NCBI GenBank assembly: GCA_020746835.1
Contig: JAGPNK010000005.1
Location: 2,397,292 to 2,461,291, forward strand
Length of the DNA stretch: 64,000 nt
Direction: 5' to 3'
Source of the DNA: Stachybotrys elegans
Taxonomy: Eukaryota; Ascomycota; Sordariomycetes; Hypocreales; Stachybotryaceae
Made by a program: the position numbers and the translations under genes. Positions 47,264 through 59,145 of the stretch are shown here, piece after piece. The stretch's first letter is position 1. The number at the start of each line of letters is the position of its first letter. The notes under the pieces are model-generated. The model was given only the letters and a program-made list of their open reading frames with translations, had not been told where the DNA came from and did not search any database.

Positions 47264-49584
47264 CTACATGCCCCGGCTCGTAATCCGGCCCAAGGTCTTT
47301 GATCTTCGAATCCTGAAGTCTTCTTCCTCCTCCTTGTGGAGTTTCTCCCCCGGCAGGCGAACAGCTCGATCTACAGCAACAGGGAGTCCTCTATGCCGGC
47401 CTCTTAGCATGACGAAGATGAGGATGATCTTGCTCGCAGTATGCCAACCGCCGGAGAAGCTATACGATGCGTTGGGCAGACCCATGGACAAACCAACGCA
47501 CGCATATGCCGAGATTGATTCGAAGAGTATGTTGAAAACACTAAATGTAGTAGGATCACCCAAGAAGTGGTCCGTCTCAATGGTGACAATGATCAAGACA
47601 GCAAGCACGAGCCACCAAAGATCATGGGCAAGCTGACCACGGATCTGCTGGCCGATGAAGGACACAGGACTCTCGTCCGAGTTCTTGGGCGGTGCGCGGA
47701 CACCCACACCCTGAAAGGTCATGACTCTCTTTAGATTGTTGCCGATCACAGCACCAGTTCGCCTTCTTCGTAGGGTTTGGCCGTCGCTTGGACCGCTGGG
47801 GACAAGGGAGACGTCATTTTGTACTTCTGCCAACGCCGCAGGATCATCCTCATATATGCCTAGCGATCGCTCCTCGTACACATTGGAGCTCCGCATAGTG
47901 ATGACCACGGGGTAGATAGAGATGTACATCATGATCGTATAGAGGAGCTGAACACCCACATACAGAAGTGGCATAGCGACTACTGTAAAACCAGCGGCGC
48001 GAACAGCTGCGCAGAAGAGTGAGTCACAAGGCCAACATGTTTCGGGTAGGAGGGTCGTTGATACTTACAAACAGCCTGAAAGAGACCGCCCATGATACGA
48101 TCACCAACTGGCAAGGCTTCAATAGCTTCATTGCCGATGTTCATGATCTCAAAGGCCAGCCAATCCACCATGTTGATAAAAACGAGGGTAGTCAGCAACC
48201 ACCAAGTAGCGCGGGATGGGAAAAGAGTCGTATACACTCGTCGAGGATATTTAAGGATGAATTCGAGCGTCTCCTTGGTTGGTGCATATGCGTTGGTCGG
48301 TGTAGTCAATTTGAGGAACTGGAGAGCGGTCCAGAACGTCAACCGGAGAAGTATCGGGTAGGCGGTGTTTCCAGCTACCACCAGAGTTCCAATGACGATG
48401 AGAACGAAATAGGAGCTCTGGAAAGGTATCATGTTGTCATCGATAAGAGACATACCGACGTTGTTGAAAGCAGAGACACCATAAAAGATGCCTACCCACC
48501 AGGCATTGACACCATCCGTTGATTCGCGATTCGGTCTGTGTACAACCATCCAAGCCCCAAGGGCGATGCAAGGAATGAGCTGCCAAAGAAAGGCGTACAT
48601 TGGGACAGTGAATGCAAGCAGTTTCAGGGCGCGGTACTCGCATCCACCGAGGCGCTCCCGTTCGTCACTGGTAAGGTCGTAGAACTGGCCATTGCGACCA
48701 ACCTTCTCCTTATGGAGAATCTTCCTCCAGTGATACATGAAGTCCTCTGAAGCATCTGAGTCGGTGTCGCTGGAACTTGACGATGGCCTATATCTGCGCG
48801 GAAATAAGCTGTTTTCGTGGGTGTAGGCGGACGGGGAGGCGCCATTGGGGGGTTTCGCCGTGTCGGAAAACACGATATGACCACGCCCAATGTCGGCCAC
48901 GGCAGGAGCCTCTTGCGTAGTCGTTGCCGAAGTGCTGCTGTCGTATTCTTTGAACGGAGCCCTGGGGGTACCTGTCGGGGCCGAGATAATTCGACGAGCC
49001 GGAGGGCCCAGCATCCCCAAGTCAGTAGGTTCAGCCATGAGAGATCCATCTCTCTCTTTCTGCTTCGACCCCAGGCCGGGCAGGACATTGTCGGCAGGCG
49101 GTTCCGTCACATTTTTGCGAAAGGGCAGCGCTCGGCGCAAAGTCATGGCACCCGAGTTCTTTGCGGCCTGCCTCTTGCGCATCTCGCGCTCCGCCTCGAC
49201 AATGTCATCGAATCGCTGCTCAAAGGCGTGCTTCCTGACAATAACCGTCCAGAAAGACACCCAAATAGGGCTACCGAGGATCATCAGGAACCAGAGGATA
49301 ATCTGCTGCCAAGTGGTCATTTCGCTGAGATTACGAGTGTTCAGCCCTGTGCTGGTCATGGCCGACGTCACCAGAAAGAGGCTATCGGTATAGCTGACGG
49401 AGCGGAACGGCTGCGAAGACCCCCAGAATACAAGCGAGGAGACGACACATGTGAGCGTAAAGTAGGTATAATGAATGGTGATGAAATTGATTGGAAACCA
49501 GCGGCGAGCCTCCCTAGCTCCATCTTCAAGACGAGGATGCTCAGCAAGTAGGTCCTTCCAGCGGGAGCGGATGGACTCCATCAT
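47264..49584 (-). CDS. Trk-type high-affinity potassium transporter
   Basis: This plasma-membrane K+ uptake protein is related to yeast Trk1. Two exons (48069-49584 and 47264-48006) join in phase to 752 aa. All four pore-loop signatures carrying selectivity glycines are visible in order: TSAMTSTGLNT, SAFNNVGMSLID, FQAVSVRAAGFT (across the splice junction) and SAYACVGLSMGLPN. Between the first and second pore units lies a long hydrophilic cytosolic loop rich in Ser, as usual for fungal Trk. The N-terminus MMESIRSRWKDLL...WFPINFITIHYTYF leads into the first membrane helix. The C-terminal tail is basic (RRSKTLGRITSRGM). The intron has a GTAAGT donor and a GCGCAG acceptor. The gene is convergent with the Pol kappa gene, about 200 bases apart. 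Confidence 0.93.
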
Positions 49585-50819
49585 GGCAATCGGAGGCCTG
49601 ACGCGGTGCGATGTGGGAGGAAATTGTCAGAGTAGGATGGCTGCTCGGAAGAAGGCCAACAGGGCGAATCGAAAGTAATGACTGAATTGGCTTATCGAAG
49701 GGCCAACGGAGCGTACAATCACGGCACAGCCATGTTACGAAGGAATTGCAGTGCTCAAGGGAAATAAAGCAAGACACAGGTGTCCAGTGCTGCCAATTGA
49801 AGAAGACAGACAGCCCGGCGCGGCGCGGCGAGTTCGACAATGATAACAATACGGGAAAATAAAGTCAAAGAAAGGGGTCCAGATGACGCTGATATCACCT
49901 TGGGCACCGCGACACGAAAGCATAAGGGTTGGTACGGCATATTCAACCCGAATGCAACAGGGAGCAAGGGTTTGTGCGATAACCACAGCTCAAGCTTTCC
50001 AGGCTAAGAATTGGTTGGTGCCATCCCTGACAGGCAGCTTGAACGAGGCGAATCGGATTGACCTGGGCCTGGCGTGCGCGCGCGCGTGTGTTTGATGAGC
50101 CCAACCTTGCGGAGCCAAAAACCCTGACCGGGTTTCTGCAAGCCCACGTCAGCGGCGGGCGGCCTCCCAACACTTGAGAGATAGGTGCGAAAGGCAGAGA
50201 GACCTGGAGGTTGTTGTTCCGGGATGCGAAGATACCTCTGTTCCCAGGTGCCTGGCTTAGTAGTATAGGTAGGTCCCTCAGGAGAAGGGAGGACCTACAC
50301 TAGCGTCTGTGTGTTAGCACTGGATAAAAATAACAACAGTCGGACATCCCCATTCGCTTCAATCATTCTTGCTGATATTTTGCCTTGAACTATTAGGTAT
50401 ATATAGCTACTCGCCTGCTTTACATTGGCCCCGGAAAGCATTCCCTTAGCTTTTATAGACTATGATGATTACAGTGCATTATTAACCTACCGCTTCGCGC
50501 ACCTCAGCCTTGGCTTCACTCGTTGACCTGGTTTAAAACACTGTCTCTGAACACCTCAGTCTATTGCTCTGATGCGCTGTCGCACCAATCTCTAATAATG
50601 GACTAAACCTTGTGCACAGACATACCTTCTACCAGCCAACCTCGCATGCAATCATGCTATTTCGCCAATTGCAAGCCTCCCGGAGAGACAATGAGGAGTG
50701 CACTTGCACAACTGCTGCCCACTCAGCCAGTCGCCAACCGACCCTGAACGTGACAGGCAAGCCAGTGATGCTGTGCATTGGCAGCGATGGTGCAGGTTAA
50801 CTACTATTCCATATCCCCT
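49585..50819. promoter_or_regulatory. Spacer holding the Trk promoter
   Basis: This 1.24 kb spacer has a short alternating GC tract (GTGCGCGCGCGCGTGTG at about 50074-50090, Z-DNA-prone) and AGGTA repeats near 50265-50275. No supported gene is present. Confidence 0.5.
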
Positions 50820-51641
50820 CTAAAGCTCCTCGTGGCCCTGAACGTCATCCGTGTCGGCGACAAATGTCTTGGCGGCCTCGGCAGCCTCGGAAACAACGCT
50901 TGCCACCTTTTCTCCGAGCTTCTCGCTCGCCGATTCTGCGGCCTCGCTGGCAGCGTCTGTGGCGCTTTCAGCTTCCTCTGCAACCTTGGTGCGGATCTTC
51001 TTTGGAGTCTCAACACCCTTGATGCCCAATAGCTCCGTCTCAAAGACTAAACAACAGGTGAGCACAGCGTATGTCTAGGTCTGAGAAATCAAGCCTACCA
51101 AGTGTCGAGCCTGCTGGGATAGGCCCCATGGCGCGTTGGCCATAGCCCAACTCCGGGGGGATAGTTAAGGTCCTGCAAATCACTTAAATGGAATCCTTAG
51201 TCGGGCGTCGGTTTACCAACGAACCTCTTCTCGCCAATGCACATGTCCAAAAGGCCCTGGTCCCAGCTAGATAATATGTTAGCATCTCCTTATAGGCTTT
51301 GCATGACCTCCGCATTGAATGGCTGTATATGAATACGCTTACCCCTTGATGACCTGGCCACTTCCTAGTTTGAATGAGAAAGGCTGATTGCGGTCGTAGC
51401 CTGGCAGCGGGTGCCAAGTAAGAATATGAACAAGTTAAACGGGCGATTGAAAAAACGAACTGGCATCAAACTTCTTGCCCGAGTCGGCAAGGGTACCACG
51501 GTAGTGCATAGAGAGCACATCGCCCTTGGTAGTCTTGCGGTCGCACTCAACAGGCAGAGTCACGTCGATCTTAAGATCCTCGGCGGCGACCAGACCTACA
51601 GCGGCGGATGCCACAATAGACAGGAGAAGCGTGGTCTTCAT
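50820..51641 (-). CDS. FKBP2: ER FKBP-type peptidyl-prolyl isomerase (FKBP2) with HEEL retention signal
   Basis: This FK506-binding proline isomerase acts in the ER lumen. Five exons (51461-51641, 51343-51400, 51225-51266, 51099-51172, 50820-51046) join in phase to 193 aa. A signal peptide ([20 protein letters not shown]) is followed by one FKBP domain with the active-site landmarks [44 protein letters not shown] and [16 protein letters not shown]. After the domain there is a 55-residue Ala/Glu/Ser-rich helical extension ([24 protein letters not shown]...). The protein ends HEEL, an ER-retrieval signal of the HDEL type. The gene's 5' side lies only about 140 bases from the AT-rich repeat block. 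Confidence 0.94.
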
Positions 51642-51875
51642 GGTGTATATGGTGAATGGCGTGATGGTTAAAATACAGTCAATCAATGATGGTGGGGTTG
51701 AGTAATGATGTAAGAGAGAGAGGGACTAATGCAATTGAAGATGGATATAAAAAGAAAGGCCAGGTAGCCTTATGAAAAAAGATAACTAAACTCTATTAAA
51801 ATAAAACTAAGTATAAATTTAAAAAATAAACCTTTATTTTATTATTCTTTTTCTTTACTATTTATAACTATATTA

Positions 51876-54538
51876 GTTATAATAAGGAAAAGAGTATATA
51901 GTATAGAGTATAAGTAATAGAGAGTAAATAAATAATAGAGATAATATCTAATACCCTAGTAACTAATATAATTATAAATAGTAGAAAGAAATAATAATAA
52001 AGCTATTATTAGGCTGCCCTTATATATAGAATAGCTAACTAGCTAAGTAGTTAAGTAACTAAGCTATAAATAACTATAACTTAGGTATATATATACTATT
52101 ATAAGCCATACTAAGCTTAACTATATATAGGTATATAATGTAATAGAATATTAAGATATATAGAGGGTTAAGGTAGAATTAAACTAAATAGAAGGCTCTA
52201 ATAGTGCCTAGCTAGAAAGCTTTAGTTAATTTATTAAATAAGATTACTAATGCTATAGAAGCCTTATTATAATCTATACCTAGCTAGAGAGTACTACTAG
52301 CAATGTAAATAGAAAGCTTTAATAATATTAAAAAAGCTATTACTTTAGGCTATTAATAGAGAAAAGCTTAATTTATACTTATAGCTATATAAAGCCCTTA
52401 AGCCCCTAGCTTAAAAGAAATAAATTTATTATTTATATCCTACTATTTACTTATGCTTTATAGTTAAAATATAAGTAAATAATCCCTCCTGAGCATAAGG
52501 TTTAAAAGGCTTATACTGTTTTTTTTACTATCTTTTCCAGCTTACCCTAGATCCATTCCTATATACTATTGCTAACTAAGTAGGTTCCCTATATTATATG
52601 CTTTCCCTATAGCTCCTTTGCATTATATGCCTTCTTATATAGCTATAGCTTCTTTATAGCCTTCTATATATAACTATGGCTTTTAATACATTACTTATTT
52701 ACTATATATTATTTATTTAGCTCTTCTTACTCTTTATAATAGTATTAGCATTTAATTAAATATTATATTATAGAGGCATTAGGTATATAATTTAAAGATA
52801 GTAAAAGTAATTAATTTAATAACTAAATAAAAAAACTAACTAAAAACCTATACTAAAAAACTAAGTTAAAAGAGCTCTTTTAGAGTAACTCTAACTGTCT
52901 CTAGCTTCTAAAGCAAGCTAGCCCTATAGCTATCCCTCCCTTATTAGCTTAATTTAGCTACTAAAGGGCCTATTATTAGTAAGTTAGGCTTTTTTATCCT
53001 TTTTACCCTACTGCTTCTTATATAGCTCTAGGGCTCTAGAAAAAGAGAGATAGTAGAAGTTATTCTATTATATTCTAGACTATTAGTAATACTATTATTA
53101 AATAAGTTAGAGAAAATCTCTTAGAGTAACTTACCTTATAAATAACTTTACTAATATTAGTAGTAATAGTAGCTAAGGCTACTATAGCTACTAAAATAGC
53201 TATATTATTATAGATATAGATATTATTTATTTATATTTTAACTAGTATAAGTAGATAGTGAAATATAGATAATAAATTTATCTCTCTTAAGCTAGAGGCT
53301 TAAAGGCTTTATATAGCTATAGGCAAGGTAGATTAAGCTTTTCTCTATTAATAGCCTAAAGTAATGGCTTTTCTAGCATTAGTAACCTTATAGTTATAGT
53401 TAGTTAAAGCTTTCTATTAGTATTGCTAGTAACACTCTCTATCTAGGCATAGATTATAATAAGGCTTCTAAAGTATAACCTTATTTAATAAGTTAACTAA
53501 AGCTTTCTAGCCAGGCACTAATCCCGCCCTAACCCTCTACTAGCTTAACATCCCATTGCATTATATGCCTGTATATATATAGCTTATAATAAAGTTACAG
53601 CTACCTATAGCTCAGCCACTTAGCTAGTTAGCTACCCTATATAGATAGCCTAATAATAGCCTTATTATTATTTCTCTTTACTATTTATAACTATATTAGT
53701 TACTAGGGTACTAAATACTATCTCTACTATTTATTTACTTTTTACTATTTATACTCTATATTATATACTCTTTTCCTTATTATAAATAAATAATATTTAT
53801 ATCTATAATAATATAGCTATATTAAAGGGTTTAAATTCCTTTATTACTTTAATAAATATAGTAGCTTTAGCTACTATTACTATTAATACTAGTAAAATTA
53901 TCTATAAGGTAAGTTACTCTAAGAAATCTAATAATAGTATTACTAATAGTAATAGAATAACTTTTACTATTTCCTTTCTCTAGCTAATTTAGAGCTAGAA
54001 TATAAAAAGTAAAAGAATAAATAGACTAAAAAAAGCTAGCTCTTTAATAATAAGTCCCTTAGCTAGAAAGTTAATCTTATAAATAGATTATAGCTATATA
54101 TAGAACTATAGATATATAGCTTACTTTAGAAACCCTAATAGAATTAGCTTGGTTTTTTAATATAAGTTTTTAATTAGTTTTTTAATTTAGTTATTAAATT
54201 AATTACTTTTACTATCTTATTAAATTATATATTTAATACCTCTATAATATAATATTATAGAGAGTAAGAAGAGTTAGATAAATAATATATAATAGATAAG
54301 TAATATATTAAAAGCTATAGTTATATATAGAAAGTACTATATAATGTATTAGAAGTTATAGTTATATATGGAAGCTATGTGGCTATAAAGAAGCATGTAA
54401 TATAAAGGAGCTATAGAGAAAGCATGTAATATAGGGAACCTGCTTAGTCAGTAATGGTATATAGAAATAGGTCTAGGGTAAGCTAGAAAAGATAGTGAAA
54501 AAACAGTATAAGCCTTTTAAACCTTATACTTAAAAGGG
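51876..54538 (+). mobile_element. Repeat element copy 1, interrupted by copy 2
   Basis: The 5' part (51876-52483) and 3' part (53787-54538) are colinear with the uninterrupted copy at 55197-56563, with the inverted copy 2 sitting between them. Ends: an ATAATAAGG-type 5' end and a 3' end decayed from CTTAGGAGGG. The octamer CTATATTA lies just outside both ends (51868-51875 and 54539-54546), but similarity continues into neighbouring copies, so I do not count it as a sure target duplication. No coding capacity remains. Confidence 0.65.
52484..53786 (-). mobile_element. Repeat element copy 2, inverted, inserted in copy 1
   Basis: This 1.3 kb element starts CCCTCCTGAGCATAAGG and ends CTTTTCCTTATTATAAA on the plus strand. 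It is flanked by the identical octamer TAAATAAT at 52476-52483 and 53787-53794. Another copy (about 58045-58060) carries the same site once, uninterrupted. This is the pattern expected for a transposon that makes 8-bp target-site duplications. It has no open frame. Confidence 0.7.
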
Positions 54539-54546
54539 CTATATTA

Positions 54547-54946
54547 ATTATAATAAGGAAAAGAGTATATAATATAAAGTATAAATAATAAAAAATAAAT
54601 AAATAGTAAAAATAATATTTACTACTATAATAACTCATATAGTTATAAATAGTAAAGAAAAATAATAATAAAGCAATTATTAAACTATTTATATAGAGTA
54701 ATTAACTAACTAAGTAACTAAGCTATAAATAGCTATAACTCATACTATTATAAACTATATTAAGTATATATAAATATATTAAGCTTAATATGGCTTATAA
54801 TATTATAGCTATTTATAGTTTAGTTACTTAGCTAGTTAGCTACTTTATATATAAGGGTAGCTTAATAATAGCCTTGTTATTATTTCTTTTTACTATTTAT
54901 ACTCTATACTATATATTCTTTTTCTTATATATATAAATATATAATA
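54547..54946. repeat. Hairpin-like inverted repeat made of element ends
   Basis: The left arm starts like the 5' end of the repeat family (ATTATAATAAGGAAAAG). After about 200 bases the sequence turns around and ends with the inverted counterpart (ATTCTTTTTCTTAT). Arms of about 150-190 bases could fold into a long hairpin. It is probably two truncated copies joined head to head by deletion. Confidence 0.55.
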
Positions 54947-55196
54947 TAATAATAAGAAAAAGAATATATAGTATAGAGTATAAATAGTAAAGAGTAAATA
55001 AATAATAGAGATAGTATTTAGTACTTTAGTAACTAATAGAGTTATAAATAGTAAAGAAAAATAATAATAAGAATATATAATATAATAGGATATTAAAGAA
55101 GGGTTAAAGTAGGGTTAAACTAAATAAAAGGCTTAATGCCTAGTTAAAAAGCTTTAGTTAACTTATTAAATAAAGTTACTAATATTATAAAAGCTT

Positions 55197-56563
55197 TATT
55201 ATAATAAGGAAAAGAGTATATAGTATAGAATATAAGTAATAGAGAGTAAATAAATAATAGAGATAGTATTTAATACCCTAGTAACTAATATAGTTATAAA
55301 TAGTAAAGAAGAAGAATAATAAGGCTATTATTAAGCTATCTATATAAAGTAGCTAACTAGCTAAATAGCTAAGCTATAGGTAGCTATAAGTACTATTATA
55401 AGCCATATATATATAGGTATATAATATAATAGAATATTAAACTAGTCTCTAAAATAGATATATATACTAGACTAATAGTGTCTGGCTAGAAAGCTTTAGT
55501 TAACTTATTAAATAAGGTTACTAATACTATAGAAGCCTTACTATAATCTATACCTAGATAGAGAGTGCTACTAGCAATGCTAATAGAAAGCTTTAAGCTA
55601 GAAAAGCCTATAACATTGCTTTAGGCTACTAATAGAGCTATTAAAAAGCTTATTCTATAGTCTATAGCTATATAAAGCCCTTAAGCCCCTAACTTAAAAG
55701 AAAAGAATTCCTTATCTATATTACTTAAATATCTATTATTATAGAATTAAATAGCAATATAAATATAGTAGAGAGATTAAATCCCCCTACTAAAGCTATA
55801 TAAATAGCTATAGTAGCTATAGCTACTACTATAAAAAGGCCTCTCTTTCTCTCTACTAGTTATCTATAAGATAAGTTATTCTAAGGGATCTTCTAATAAT
55901 AGTATTACTAATAGTCTAGAAATAGAATAACTTTTATATACTTCTAGTATATAGTAATTTTAATAAGGAATTATAGTTAAAGCCTAGGAAAAAGAATAAA
56001 AGAAAGGGCCCTAGACTATTTAAGAAACTACTTAAGAGACTAATAATAGAGACTAGCTATATTAAGAATGGCTATAAATAGCTATATATAGGGCTATAGA
56101 GATATATAGCTTGCTTTAAAAGCTAGAGATAGTTAGAATTACTCTAAGAGAGCTCTCTTTAATTTAGCTTAGTTTTTTAATATAGGTTTTAGGTTAGTTT
56201 TTTACTTTAGTTATTAAATTAATTACTTTTATTATCTTAAAATTATATATCTAATGCCTCTATAATATAATATTTAATTAAATGCTAATACTATTATAGA
56301 GAGAAGTAATATATTAGAAGCCATAGTTATATATAGAAGTATATAATATATTAGAAGCTATAGTTATATATAGAAGCTATATGGCTATAAAGAAGCTATA
56401 GCTGTATGAGAAGGCTAATATATAATATAAAGGAGCTATAGAGGAAGTATATAATATAGGGAACCTGCTTAGTTAGCAACAGTATATAGAAATAAATCCA
56501 GGGTAAGCTAGAAAAGATAGTGAAAAAATAGTATAAGCCTTTTAAACCTTATACTTAGGAGGG
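55197..56563 (+). mobile_element. Repeat element copy 4, complete, plus orientation
   Basis: This is the best full-length copy (1.37 kb), from the TATTATAATAAGG end to the CTTAGGAGGG end. It is flanked by AAAAGCTT (55189-55196) and AAAAGCCT (56564-56571), an 8-bp duplication with one C/T difference of the RIP kind. It is inserted in copy 3. No terminal inverted repeat beyond a weak ATAAGG is visible, and no transposase frame remains. Confidence 0.7.
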
Positions 56564-56683
56564 AAAAGCCTTACTATAATAATAACTATAACTATATTTA
56601 AATAGAGAATACTATTAATAATATAAATAGAAAGCTTTAATAATACTAAAAAAGCCATTATTTTAAACTATTAATAAAGCTAT

Positions 56684-57928
56684 CCCTCCTGAGTATAAGG
56701 TTTAAAAGGCTTGTACTATTTCTTTTTTACTATCTTTTCTAGTTTACCTTAGACCCATTTTTACACTTTATTACTAACTAAGCAGGTTCTCTACATTATA
56801 TACTTCCTCTATAGCTTCTTAGCATTATATGCTTCTTTATAGCTTCCTTTATAGCCTTCTATACATAACTATAGCTTCTAATATATTACTTCTCTCTATA
56901 ATAGTATTAGTATTTAATTAAATGTTATATTATAAAGGTATTAAATATATAATTTAAAAGCAGTAAAAGTAATTAATTTTATAACTAAACTAAAAAACTA
57001 ACTAAAAACTTATACTAAAAAACCAAGCTAATTATACTAGAGTCCTATAGCTATAACCTATTTATAAGATTAACTTTCTAGCTAAGGCACTTATTATTAA
57101 AGAGCTAACTTTTCTTAGTCTATTTACTCTTTTACTTTTTATATTCTAGCTCTAAATTAGCTAAAAAAAGAAAATAGTAGAAGTTATTCTATTATATTCT
57201 AGACTATTAGTAATACTATTATTAAATAAGTTAGAGAAAATCCCTTAGAGTAACTTACCTTATAGATAACTTTACTAGTATTTATAGTAGTAATAGCTAA
57301 GGCTACTATAGCTACTAAAGTAGCTATATTATTATAAGTATAGGTATTATTTACTTATATTTTAATCTTAATTAACTAGTATAAGTAGGTAGTAGGATAT
57401 AGATAATAAATTTATCTCTCTTAAGCTAGAGACTTAAGGGCTTTATATAGCCATAGGCATAGATTAAGCTTTTCTCTATTAGCAGCCTAAAGCAATATTA
57501 TAGGCTTTTCTAGCGTTATTAAAGCTTTCTATTAGTATTATAGTACTCTTTATCTAGATATAGATTATAGTAAGGCTTCTATAGTATAACCTTATTTAAT
57601 AAATTAACTAAAGCTTTCTAGCCAAATACTATTAGAGCCTTCTATTTAGTCTAATCCCACTCTAACCCTCTATATATATATATCTTAACATCCCATTGTA
57701 TTATATGCCTATATATATATGGCTTGTAAGGTTATAGCTACCTATAGCTTAGCCACTTAGCCAGTTAGCTACCCTATACATAAGGGCAGCCTAATAATAG
57801 CCTTATTATTATTTTTCTTTACTATTTATAACTATATTAGTTACTAGAATACTAGATACTATCTCTACTATTTATTTACTTTCTACTACTTATACCCTAT
57901 ATTATATACTCTTTTCCTTATTATTAAT
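56684..57928 (-). mobile_element. Repeat element copy 5, inverted, inserted in copy 3
   Basis: This element of about 1.25 kb starts CCCTCCTGAGTATAAGG and ends CTTTTCCTTATTATTAAT. It is flanked by the identical octamer AAAGCTAT (56676-56683 and 57929-57936). The host sequence resumes exactly after the right octamer. Confidence 0.7.
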
Positions 57929-59018
57929 AAAGCTATTAAAAAATTTATTTTATAGTTTATAGCTATATAAAGCCCTTAAGCCTCTAGTTTAAAAGAGATA
58001 AATTTATTATCTATATTCTACTATTTACTTATGCTTTATAATTAAAATATAAGTAAATAATATCTATATTTATAATAATATAGTAAAGGGATTAAATTCC
58101 TTTACTAAAACTACTCTAGTAGCTATAGTAGCTTTAGCTATTATTATTACTAATACTAATAAAGTTATCTATAAAATAAGTTATTCTAAGAGGTCTAATA
58201 ATAGTATTATTAATAGTTTAGAAATAGAATAACTTTTATTATTTCTTTTCTTTTAGAGCCCTAGAGCTATATAAAAAGTAATAGAGTAAAAAGAGTAAGA
58301 AAGCCTAACTTACTAATAATAAGCCTCTTAGTAATAAAATTAAGCTAATAAAGGAGAGATAGCTATAGGGCCCTAGTATAATTAGCTTGGTTTTTTAATA
58401 TAAGTTTTTAGTTAGTTTTTTAATTTAATTATTAAATTAATTACTTTTACTATCTTTAAATTATATATATAATGCCTCTATAATATAATATTTAATTAAA
58501 TACTAATACTATATAATAGACTGGCCCTAAGTATATACTATAGTAGGCATATAATAAAGGATTATTATTCTTAGAGAGAAAAGAAAGGTTTAGAAAAGAA
58601 AGCTTTCTAGGTTTCCCTTTCTAGCTATTTTAGTAGCCTTGCTTTCTACCTTAGTTCCTAATAAAGTATAGATAAAGCCTAAGCCTATAATATATCCTTT
58701 TACTTAGGGTTCTATTCTATCTCTATATTCTATTATATCTTAATATAGAGATAAATAGATTAAGGTCTATTATAGTCTAGAGTATATTTACTTTAGTTCT
58801 ATTTTATTTTTATTTTTACTATTCTAAGGATATTTTCTATTATTAAAATAGAGCTATTTCTTTCTATAGATTTTAGTAGCTAGAGCCTATATTAGTATTA
58901 AAGGTAATTATTTTAGTATAGTATTATATTATACTATAGTTTAGAATATATCTCTTTTAGTTTTGCTTTCTCTATCTCTTGGTTTCTTTACTTTATAGTT
59001 TACTTTTTTTCATAAAGC

Positions 59019-59145
59019 TATCCTTCTTTAAGATAGGGCTATTCTTCCTTAAGATAGGGCTATTCTTTCTTAAAATAGAGCTATCCTTCTTTATAATAGA
59101 GCTATTCTTTATTAAAATAGAGCTATCTCTCTTTACTAATAGAAC
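59019..59145 (+). repeat. 21-bp tandem repeat, six units
   Basis: Six consecutive units of about 21 bases follow the pattern TATTCTTNNTTAAGATAGRGC, with mostly transition-type differences. The period is seven codons and it creates a spurious 60-codon open frame with LFFLKIG-like repeats. There is no sign that this frame is a gene. Confidence 0.8.

Larger units (their letters stand above)
54948..58515 (+). mobile_element. Repeat element copy 3 (host), split by two later insertions
   Basis: Three pieces (54948-55196, 56564-56683, 57929 to about 58515) line up in order with the reference copies. Copy 4 sits between the first two pieces and copy 5 between the last two. The 3' end is truncated at about 58515, where unrelated T-rich sequence begins. 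The element is fully degenerate. Confidence 0.6.

Noticed and set aside
51868..54546. CTATATTA at both ends of repeat copy 1 as a fourth target-site duplication
   Set aside because: The similarity continues beyond the octamer into adjacent element copies on both sides, so the match could reflect repeat homology instead of a duplication.
59019..59145. Tandem repeats considered as a CRISPR array
   Set aside because: The units are contiguous without spacers and the genome is eukaryotic.
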